Below are positions 45,055 through 51,280 of a stretch of 51,280 nt of DNA, one piece after another. Source of the DNA: Flavobacterium psychrophilum (GTDB taxonomy: Bacteria > Bacteroidota > Bacteroidia > Flavobacteriales > Flavobacteriaceae); the NCBI GenBank assembly GCA_945869365.1, contig CAMBOW010000002.1, positions 1 to 51,280 on the forward strand. Direction: 5' to 3'. The notes under the pieces were generated by a model. The model saw nothing but the letters and a program-made list of their open reading frames with translations. It made no database searches and was not told the origin of the DNA. Position numbers and translations under genes: made by a program. The first letter of the stretch is position 1. Each line of letters starts with the position of its first letter.

Positions 45055-47550
45055 TTATTTGATTGAAATTAAATTAGCCAACAATCGATAGGCACCCGGA
45101 ACGCCTTCGGGCAATTCTCTAAAAAAACTAAGTCCCGTATAAATGTAATTTCCAGTTCCGTATTTGGCATGCAAAATCAAGCCGTTTTTGGCTGTTTCTC
45201 CGGTGTCATTTGCGCTCAAGATGGGCGTGAAAGCCGCATCCCATTGGTTTGGAAAATACAAGCCAATTTCTTGTTTCCAATGCAAAAAATCGGCAGCAGA
45301 GAGTACATTGGGTTTGTTTACCAGCGGATGATTGGGAGCTAGAAAGCGCACTTCGGCTTGTTCTTCGGTTACTCGATCACGTGAAATTTTGAGCGGAAAC
45401 GGAGAAAAAGCAGAACTCGTTAGATCGTCCAAGGTGTTGTATTGCACAATCAAGGTTTTTCCATTTTTCACAAAATCGAGTAAATAGGTTTGCTTGCTGG
45501 CCAATTCTTGCACGGTATTGTAGGCACGAATTCCTGTAATAATTACATCAAAGGGTTTGAGGTAATCGGGCGAAAGTAAATGGGCATCAAGTAGTGTTAC
45601 GGAATAGCCCATTTGGGTTAAGCCCGTAGGAACCGCATCTCCGGCTCCCATGAGGTAACCAATTTTTTGTTTTCCTGTGCTTAAATCCAACCGCAGCACT
45701 TTGGCTTCGGCGGGTTTCAGGATTTGTTGTTTGTTGATATGCGGATAGCGAAGCGTAAGTTGTTCCTTATTATAAGAAATCCCATCTACAGTGGTGTTGG
45801 CTGTTATGGATCCACTTTCTAGTTTAGCTGAAGGCGTTACCAAAAAATCAACGGAAATTTCTTCGTTTTTATTGGCCAATTTAAACGGAATTGACGGAGG
45901 AGAACATTTCCAATTGGCAGGTAAATCCAATTTCACCTCTCCTTGTATATCCGCTTTTCCGGCCTTGAGCTTTACGCTTACTTTTTTACTTTGTGTATTG
46001 GGAAAAAGATATACTTTATCATTTATGGATAGGGTTACCGCCGGCACCACATCGAGCGGCATATGTACTTCACCTTTTACATCATCGGTGTATTGGTAAT
46101 GCACTACGCGCTCATACGAAAGGGTTGCGCCATATAAAGTCAAGTCAAAAGTCAGGGTAATTTTCTTTGGTTTTTCGGGAAGTCCAATAGCTTCCAATTC
46201 AGGTACTTGGTACATGCCTTCGGTGTAGGGGTTGGCCAACCAATAGGGTTCCGAGTAATTCATCGTACTTGGAATTACCAGATTGAGCGTGGTTTTAAAT
46301 GGTTTATTGGTTTCTAATTCTTGGGCTTGAAAATTAACTGAAGTTTCAGGTTTTAGACGAATTGCACTCAGTTGAATAGGCGTTGCTGATCGGTTGATCG
46401 CCTCGACCTGAATTTTGATGCGCGAATTGGGCGTAGTTTCTTGCGTATCAGAAATACCTTCCAAATACAAACCGGCGCAGCCAGCAATTACCGCTTTTAT
46501 TTCTTGTGATTTAACCGACTTCCAATGTTCGTCTTCTATTTCTTGCATCAGCTGATAAGCCATTACTAAATTGGGTAGACTTTTGGCTGGATTGGTAAAA
46601 TCAAATTCAACTGCGGTTTCTGTAAGTAAATCGCCAATTTTTTTTCCGTCTTTTACACGATTCCAAGAGGTGTCAATTCCTGCAAATAAAGATTGATCTT
46701 GATTTATTGGATCGCCTTTTAACAACTCCAAAAACTCGGTATCGTCTCCGCGTTCGCCAGCTGTTCCAAAACCTTGGGATTGGTGTTTACTCCTGCTTAA
46801 TGCAGCTATTTCTTGGTTTGATTTACCTTCAGCGGCATAGTAGACGCCTGTTTTTAAGGCATATAAATTCGTTTTGTCGGCCTTTTCAAATTTGTCTTTG
46901 CTGCCGTAAAACCACCAGGAGGTATTGAAGAAAATTCGTTTGGCCTGCCAGGTGCTAAATTTTTCCAACTGGTTTGGATAGGCCGAGGCTTGGTTACTCA
47001 AATCAAAGGCTTCTAAACCGAGTTGGGCGGATGAGGTGTGATGCCCATGTGTAGTGCCGGGAGATCGAGCGTCAAAACGGTTGATGATGACATCGGGTTG
47101 AAATTTTCGGATCGCCAAGACCACATCGTGCAATACGGCATCTTTATCCCAAATTTGTAAAGTTTCTGTTGGGTTTTTTGAAAAACCAAAATCATTGGCT
47201 CGCGAAAAAAATTGGGTTCCACCATCCACTTTGCGCGCTTCGATAAGTTCTTGTGTACGGATTACACCCAGTTGTTCGCGCAATTCGGGACCTATTAAAT
47301 TTTGACCGCCGTCGCCGCGGGTGAGCGATAGATAGGCGGTTTCAGCCAATTGTTCATTAGCCAGGCATGTAATTAATCGGGTGTTTTCGTCGTCGGGATG
47401 GGCGGCAATATACAAGACAGAACCCAGGAAGTTCAGTTTTTTTATTTGTTGGTAAAGAGTTACCGAATTGGGTTTTGTAGGAGTTTGTGAAAATGTGCTT
47501 ACAGCAGTAAGTAGAAACACAAAACATAAATATTTTATAAGCTTTTGCAT
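45055..47550 (-). CDS. PIG-L family deacetylase, large multidomain form
   Basis: Predicted to remove an acyl group from an N-acetylglucosamine-like substrate. The 831-residue protein has a signal peptide (hydrophobic stretch then FSQ at about 20-22) and an N-terminal LmbE/PIG-L domain with zinc motif HPDD (51-54) and HGHH (168-171). The rest is beta-rich, with an Ig-like or NEW3-type region, and a C-terminal region (about 650-830) resembling a ThuA/amidotransferase-like fold, PFDVIITGIRAYN. It is followed by the small protein and sodium symporter genes, hinting at uptake or processing of an exported sugar or peptide. Confidence 0.88.
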   Translation of the reverse strand: MQKLIKYLCFVFLLTAVSTFSQTPTKPNSVTLYQQIKKLNFLGSVLYIAAHPDDENTRLITCLANEQLAETAYLSLTRGDGGQNLIGPELREQLGVIRTQELIEARKVDGGTQFFSRANDFGFSKNPTETLQIWDKDAVLHDVVLAIRKFQPDVIINRFDARSPGTTHGHHTSSAQLGLEAFDLSNQASAYPNQLEKFSTWQAKRIFFNTSWWFYGSKDKFEKADKTNLYALKTGVYYAAEGKSNQEIAALSRSKHQSQGFGTAGERGDDTEFLELLKGDPINQDQSLFAGIDTSWNRVKDGKKIGDLLTETAVEFDFTNPAKSLPNLVMAYQLMQEIEDEHWKSVKSQEIKAVIAGCAGLYLEGISDTQETTPNSRIKIQVEAINRSATPIQLSAIRLKPETSVNFQAQELETNKPFKTTLNLVIPSTMNYSEPYWLANPYTEGMYQVPELEAIGLPEKPKKITLTFDLTLYGATLSYERVVHYQYTDDVKGEVHMPLDVVPAVTLSINDKVYLFPNTQSKKVSVKLKAGKADIQGEVKLDLPANWKCSPPSIPFKLANKNEEISVDFLVTPSAKLESGSITANTTVDGISYNKEQLTLRYPHINKQQILKPAEAKVLRLDLSTGKQKIGYLMGAGDAVPTGLTQMGYSVTLLDAHLLSPDYLKPFDVIITGIRAYNTVQELASKQTYLLDFVKNGKTLIVQYNTLDDLTSSAFSPFPLKISRDRVTEEQAEVRFLAPNHPLVNKPNVLSAADFLHWKQEIGLYFPNQWDAAFTPILSANDTGETAKNGLILHAKYGTGNYIYTGLSFFRELPEGVPGAYRLLANLISIK

Positions 47551-47575
47551 AGGAATAACTAAGTGGCAAGAGCTT

Positions 47576-47583
47576 CAAAAATA
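47576..47583 (-). promoter_or_regulatory. Putative -7 box for the PIG-L operon
   Basis: TATTTTTG on the minus strand, 25 nt before the start codon; no clear -33. Confidence 0.35.
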
Positions 47584-47673
47584 GTAATAAAATAAACGTA
47601 ATTAGGCTGCTTTCAGTTTTTTGTGCAGCTTCGCGCTAAGGGTGATGATAAGTAAAAGTAACATAGTAGATCG

Positions 47674-47717
47674 TTTAGGTAGATTAGGGTGGTGTAAACC
47701 TAACCTATAAACCTAAA
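47674..47717. repeat. Nested inverted repeats in the 47551-47789 intergenic stretch
   Basis: TTTAGGT (47674-47680) pairs with ACCTAAA (47711-47717), and inside it TTAGG (47684-47688) pairs with CCTAA (47699-47703). The 239-bp gap holds no gene that I can see. The structure has no T-run, so it is not a clear terminator; role unknown. Confidence 0.35.
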
Positions 47718-47789
47718 ATAACGATTAAAAGATAAAATAAATCGATAAAGTACATGATTATTAAAATTAGATAGGATAAATCTTACAAT

Positions 47790-48296
47790 TTAATCGTGTA
47801 GTCTTTTGCAAATAGATATTCCTTTTTGAAGTAATAAGTTATTTGGGTACGTAATTTTTTCTCCCTCAGCCGTAATTAAAAGCACATGAAACGCATTAAT
47901 GTCATCAATCTCTGCTTCGATCGGAAAATCTTTGTCGTGTATTTTGATAGTGTCGCCAATGCGAAACGGAAAAAAGAAAAATAAAATCACCCCAGCCGTT
48001 ATGTTACTTAATATTGACCAAGTCGCAAACATGGCCACACCCACCACGGTAGTTATGGAAGAAACCGTAAGGAAAATGGCTTTTTTATCGACACCCCAGA
48101 TGAGCACAAAGGCAATAATTGCCAAAATACTGAGCAAGATGTGTAAATATTTGATCACCAAATTGGCCCGTTTTTCGATAATTTGGCTTGACTTAGCATA
48201 CCGTCGCACCAATTTGGACACAACAATTCGCGTAATAAGCACAAGGAGTAGAACTATTACAGAGGCAATCCATTCTTTGGTAAAATTAGTGTTCAT
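47790..48296 (-). CDS. Short MscS-family mechanosensitive channel-like protein
   Basis: The 168-residue protein has two or three membrane segments and the pore-lining Gly/Ala helix VSSITTVVGVAMFATWSILSN, followed by a beta domain with FFFFPFRIGDTIKI and ITYPNNLLLQKGI. It then stops, so the C-terminal vestibule of full-length MscS (about 286 residues) is missing. It could be a small channel or a subunit of one. The ATG at 48296 overlaps the maf end by 11 nt; an ATG at 48323 is possible but overlaps more. Last gene of the cluster. Confidence 0.8.
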   Translation of the reverse strand: MNTNFTKEWIASVIVLLLVLITRIVVSKLVRRYAKSSQIIEKRANLVIKYLHILLSILAIIAFVLIWGVDKKAIFLTVSSITTVVGVAMFATWSILSNITAGVILFFFFPFRIGDTIKIHDKDFPIEAEIDDINAFHVLLITAEGEKITYPNNLLLQKGISICKRLHD

Positions 48297-48891
48297 GGGT
48301 AGGTGTGCTAAAATGTTCAACAATATATCGGTATACTTTTTCTATGGGTAAGCCCATCACGTTGGGGTAGGAACCTTCAATGCGTTGTACGCCTACAAAC
48401 CCAATCCAATCTTGAATACCATAGCTGCCTGCTTTGTCGTAAGGCTCATAATTGGTGAGGTAATAGGTAATTTCGTCGTCAGATAGAGGTCCAAATGTTA
48501 CAGTAGTTACTTCATTTATGGTAGCATGTCCTGCTGTGGTGGTAAACGTTACGGAGGTGATTACTTGGTGTGTTGCATTGGCCAAGCCACGAAGCATGTC
48601 AAAAGCTTCTTGGTGGGAATTGGGTTTGCCAATCGCTTTTCCCTGATGCCAAACGAGGGTATCGCTTGTAATGAGCACGTCAAATTGTTGCAAGGACGAC
48701 AGAAACGGCTTGCTTTTGAGTTCGGCCAAGTAATCGGTGATGTCCGTGAATTGCAAGTGGTCGGGAAAGATTTCGTCAACTGGTTTCAATTCGATCTGCA
48801 CATCGAGCTGAATATCCTTAAAAAATTGCTGTCTTCGGGGCGATGCCGAGGCTAAAATAAAGCGATAGGGCTTGGTGCGTTGGTTAAGCAT
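48286..48891 (-). CDS. Maf family nucleotide pyrophosphatase
   Basis: Hydrolyses nucleoside triphosphates to monophosphates, probably removing non-canonical or excess nucleotides. The 201-residue protein has the ASASPRRQQFF start, LITSDTLVWHQGKAIGKP, and the C-terminal YDKAGSYGIQDW with PNVMGLPI. The ATG at 48891 is chosen; upstream open frame adds 11 residues inside the UbiA gene. It overlaps its neighbours on both sides. Confidence 0.93.
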   Translation of the reverse strand: MLNQRTKPYRFILASASPRRQQFFKDIQLDVQIELKPVDEIFPDHLQFTDITDYLAELKSKPFLSSLQQFDVLITSDTLVWHQGKAIGKPNSHQEAFDMLRGLANATHQVITSVTFTTTAGHATINEVTTVTFGPLSDDEITYYLTNYEPYDKAGSYGIQDWIGFVGVQRIEGSYPNVMGLPIEKVYRYIVEHFSTPTHEH

Positions 48892-49816
48892 AGAGGTAAT
48901 AAATAGTAAACGAAACAACTGCAATAGATAAAATCCCCACCAATGTAATCCCTTTTAAAACCAAACTAAGGTGTTTGAAATCTTGTTTTTGTTTGGCCGA
49001 AAACAATTTGATGCTGCAATACAAGAGCGGCCCAACCAAACCAAATAGCATGTAAATGGCAGTCGGATATAAATCAAAAGCTATAAAATAGCGGTTTGTG
49101 TAATAGAGTAACAACATCCACGGAATACAACTGAGCACCAAAAGGATTTGGGTTGCGCGAGCTGTTCCCAAAAGAACAGGAAGGGTTTGCTTTCCCTGAA
49201 TTTTATCGCCTTCTACATCTTCGAGGTCTTTTACCAATTCGCGGAATATTCCTAGTATAAACGCAAAAACTGCATAATCAACCAAGATTGCAAATAGGTT
49301 GGACATGAGCTGTTGGTTGCCCTCATAGGTGGCGGGGAATAGATCAAAAAAACCGATGATCAATATGCTAAAAGCCAGTAAACCAGCAACTACCAGGGTG
49401 CCCAACAGTAAAATCTGTTTCAAGGTGGTGGCGTAAAAATAGAGTAGGGCAGCGACCAATATAAACAACGCCACAAATCCCGGACGCTCAATCACGTTAG
49501 ACAAATAAAAGCCGATTCCTACGCCCGTGCAATTCAGAACTACATATAAATTGTAGGCTTGCGCTTCGCTGATGCTGCTACCAATGAGTAGTTTGTTTGG
49601 TCGGTTAATCGCATCGGCTTCTTGGTCAAAAATATCATTGATTACATAGCCGGCAGCAGCCAAAAGCACCGTGGCCAATACCAATAAACCATATTGCCAA
49701 TGGGTGAGCGACAAGAAAACAGCTTGCATTTTTAGAAAACCGTAGCGCACCACAAACTGCATGAAGGCGAGTAGGAGCAGGTTTTGGTATCGAATGAGTT
49801 GGAAGTATTTCTTCAT
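48884..49816 (-). CDS. UbiA-family prenyltransferase (geranylgeranylglycerol-phosphate type)
   Basis: A 310-residue membrane enzyme with about eight or nine hydrophobic segments. The two Asp-rich motifs are NDIFDQEADAINRPNK (Asn60, Asp61, Asp64, Asp68) and DLEDVEGDKIQGKQTLP near residue 195. Proteins of this kind in Flavobacteria are usually annotated as geranylgeranylglycerol-phosphate geranylgeranyltransferase, but the acceptor substrate here is not settled by sequence alone. It is between the KdsC-like gene (7-nt gap) and maf (8-nt overlap). Confidence 0.85.
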   Translation of the reverse strand: MKKYFQLIRYQNLLLLAFMQFVVRYGFLKMQAVFLSLTHWQYGLLVLATVLLAAAGYVINDIFDQEADAINRPNKLLIGSSISEAQAYNLYVVLNCTGVGIGFYLSNVIERPGFVALFILVAALLYFYATTLKQILLLGTLVVAGLLAFSILIIGFFDLFPATYEGNQQLMSNLFAILVDYAVFAFILGIFRELVKDLEDVEGDKIQGKQTLPVLLGTARATQILLVLSCIPWMLLLYYTNRYFIAFDLYPTAIYMLFGLVGPLLYCSIKLFSAKQKQDFKHLSLVLKGITLVGILSIAVVSFTIYYLYA

Positions 49817-49823
49817 TTTTTTA

Positions 49824-50345
49824 TTAATCGTGTTGGCCGTTGTAATAGGAATGCCATTTGCCTTGCACGCGCATCACTTGTTCAATGACATCGCGCACGG
49901 CACCTTTTCCGCCATTTTTATGCGAAATATAATTACTGATGGTTTTAATTTCGGGACTGGCATCTTGCGGACAAGTAGGTAATCCTACCAATTGCATCAC
50001 ATGAAAATCGGGAATGTCGTCGCCCATGTACAACACTTTTTTTGCGTCGATACTGTAATCTTGGCAATAGTCTTTGAAAGTTTCTACTTTATCGGGCACA
50101 CCCAAATGAATGTCGGTGATGCCCAAGTTGCGCAAACGAATTCGAACGCCTTCATTGCTTCCACCCGAAATTACACACACGTTATAGCCCGATTCTAGGG
50201 CGGCTTTCATAGCAAAACCATCGCGGATGTGCATTTGGCGCAACATTTCGCCGGTTGGACTAATGTGCACAGTTCCGTCGGTGAGCACCCCATCAACATC
50301 AAAAATGAAGGTGTCTATCTGGTTCATGATTTCTTTGTAATTCAT
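49824..50345 (-). CDS. HAD family phosphatase, KdsC-like
   Basis: The 173-residue protein matches the KdsC group of small HAD phosphatases. Motif I is FDVDGVLTDG, with Asp16 and Asp18, followed by a conserved VISGGSNEGVRIRLRNLGI and YMGDDIPDFHVM. KdsC removes phosphate from KDO-8-phosphate in lipopolysaccharide synthesis; the assignment rests on motif similarity and no kdsA, kdsB or kdsD lies in the window. It lies 22 nt after the DUF2520 gene. Confidence 0.85.
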   Translation of the reverse strand: MNYKEIMNQIDTFIFDVDGVLTDGTVHISPTGEMLRQMHIRDGFAMKAALESGYNVCVISGGSNEGVRIRLRNLGITDIHLGVPDKVETFKDYCQDYSIDAKKVLYMGDDIPDFHVMQLVGLPTCPQDASPEIKTISNYISHKNGGKGAVRDVIEQVMRVQGKWHSYYNGQHD

Positions 50346-50367
50346 AACAAGGACAAGGTATTTGGGC

Positions 50368-51129
50368 CTATTTAGCCGTATAGGTTTGCTGAATAGATTG
50401 TGTGAGTAATTGGTAAATTTCTTTTTGATTGGTTTGGCTTACTAACGCCAAATGTGTGTTTATCGTGTTTTGGTCGTTGCGAATAGCAGGACCGGTCTGA
50501 CCCAATCGCGGCGATAGGTGTTGCGCTTTCTCGGCTGTTTCGGTAATAAGGGGTTTTAGAATATCAAACGGCACCTGGTGTTCTTCACAGATTTCTTCGC
50601 CAATGTGATACAAATGATTCACAAAATTATTGACAAAAACAGCGGCTACATGCAAGGCTTTGCGTTGCACCGAGTCAATCGTATAACAATTGGGAGATAT
50701 GCAATGGGCCAAAGCTGTGAGCAGTTCTTGGTCGGTAGCGTGTTCCCATTCCAAGCAAACAGGCACATGGCTGTAATCAACCATACGGTTTTTGGAAAAC
50801 GTTTGTAACGGATAAAATACGGCCCGTCTGTTTTTTGGATCAAGAGCAGAAAGAGCCACACTACCCGAGGTATGCGCAATTAACGCATTGCTAAAAGGGA
50901 GCTTTGCCGATAGTTCGGGGAGTGCGCCATCAGAAACCGCCAAAATATAGATATCAGCTTTGGGAATGGCGAGAAGGTTATCGGTAATTCGATCGGGTGA
51001 AATAGATAATTCGGCTTTGTTTTTGTCGCGAACGACAACTTGAATAATATCAACTTTTCCCGATTGTTGAAACGCAATAATAAGGTGTTGAGCCACATTG
51101 CCCGAACCAAAAAGGACTACTTTTATCAT
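50368..51129 (-). CDS. DUF2520 / Rossmann-like domain protein
   Basis: The 253-residue protein starts with a Rossmann NAD(P)-binding motif (VVLFGSGNVAQHLIIAF), has IPKADIYILAVSDGALPEL, then a C-terminal helical domain with VFVNNFVNHLYHIGEEIC, as in the F420/ketopantoate-reductase-like DUF2520 family. The substrate is unknown. It is the first gene of the cluster; the window ends 151 nt upstream of it. Confidence 0.85.
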   Translation of the reverse strand: MIKVVLFGSGNVAQHLIIAFQQSGKVDIIQVVVRDKNKAELSISPDRITDNLLAIPKADIYILAVSDGALPELSAKLPFSNALIAHTSGSVALSALDPKNRRAVFYPLQTFSKNRMVDYSHVPVCLEWEHATDQELLTALAHCISPNCYTIDSVQRKALHVAAVFVNNFVNHLYHIGEEICEEHQVPFDILKPLITETAEKAQHLSPRLGQTGPAIRNDQNTINTHLALVSQTNQKEIYQLLTQSIQQTYTAK

Positions 51130-51280
51130 GCGGCTAAATTATTGAAAAATTACATACGTCCTAGTTTATAAACCGATAAATCCCGTCCGAAAATTGGTGT
51201 ATTAAATCGAAGTTAAATCCCTTTTTTATTGTCGTTTTTAGCTACTTTTGTCGGGCTAAATTTCCCTTTTTTTTATTTTA
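51130..51280. other. Intergenic stretch at the window end
   Basis: No gene is visible. A plus-strand TACTTTTG (51243-51250) resembles a -7 box for a gene beyond the window, but no -33 TTG lies 19-21 nt upstream, so the promoter is not supported beyond the box. Confidence 0.3.

Noticed and set aside
51243..51250. Promoter at the window end
   Set aside because: Only a -7-like box is present; the -33 element is missing and the gene it would serve lies outside the window.

Overview
The window reads as a compact, AT-rich chromosomal segment from the phylum Bacteroidota, most likely a Flavobacterium-like member of the Flavobacteriaceae. The clues are gene content and order (rsfS-ftsH-LUD-cdsA-psd, pyrR-pyrB-rnz-pdxH, a DUF2520/KdsC/UbiA/Maf cluster), promoters of the Bacteroidota form (TTG ... 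TAnnTTTG) with little sign of Shine-Dalgarno sites, and a proteorhodopsin beside a Brp/Blh-type carotene oxygenase. No insertion sequence, phage gene, tRNA, rRNA operon or CRISPR array was found. About 50 protein genes and one SRP RNA were placed.

Layout. 1-9.5 kb: valS, then a long minus-strand run rsfS-ftsH, LUD protein-cdsA-psd-acyl-CoA-binding protein-lipoprotein superoxide dismutase-small membrane protein, and birA. 9.5-14.4 kb: a tripartite exporter operon (C39-peptidase ABC transporter, HlyD-type adaptor, TolC-type outer membrane channel). 14.6-25.3 kb: pyrE, Nudix, coaD, ddl, PASTA protein, two pseudouridine synthases, an aldehyde dehydrogenase, a DUF5723-like protein, panB and sdaA. 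25.5-30.5 kb: dnaK behind a sigma-54-like promoter, then blh and proteorhodopsin transcribed divergently, glutaminyl cyclase and the SRP RNA. 30.6-39.7 kb: short-chain dehydrogenase, transaldolase, a thioredoxin-fold lipoprotein without cysteines, an ABC-F ATPase, and pyrR-pyrB-(unknown)-rnz-pdxH. 39.8-51.3 kb: a photolyase-SDR-SRPBCC operon, a DUF2911 protein, a PIG-L deacetylase with a sodium symporter and a 34-residue membrane protein between them, and a tight cluster of DUF2520, KdsC-like, UbiA, Maf and a short MscS channel.

How it works together. The clearest physiological theme is light. The rhodopsin has the Asp-Thr-Glu signature of an outward proton pump, a green-tuning Met, and a Gly at the helix-E position that opens a carotenoid-binding fenestration in antenna rhodopsins; Blh would make its retinal. 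About 11 kb away a photolyase operon starts at a promoter overlapped by a 15-bp near-perfect palindrome, as expected of a regulated (possibly light-regulated) unit. The carotenoid synthesis genes and the regulator are not in the window. The rest is mainly housekeeping: phospholipid, pyrimidine, pantothenate/CoA and peptidoglycan synthesis, protein quality control and translation.

Most calls come from reading motifs by eye; no database search was run. The least certain items are several start sites, promoter boxes, and the functions of the small or DUF-type proteins.
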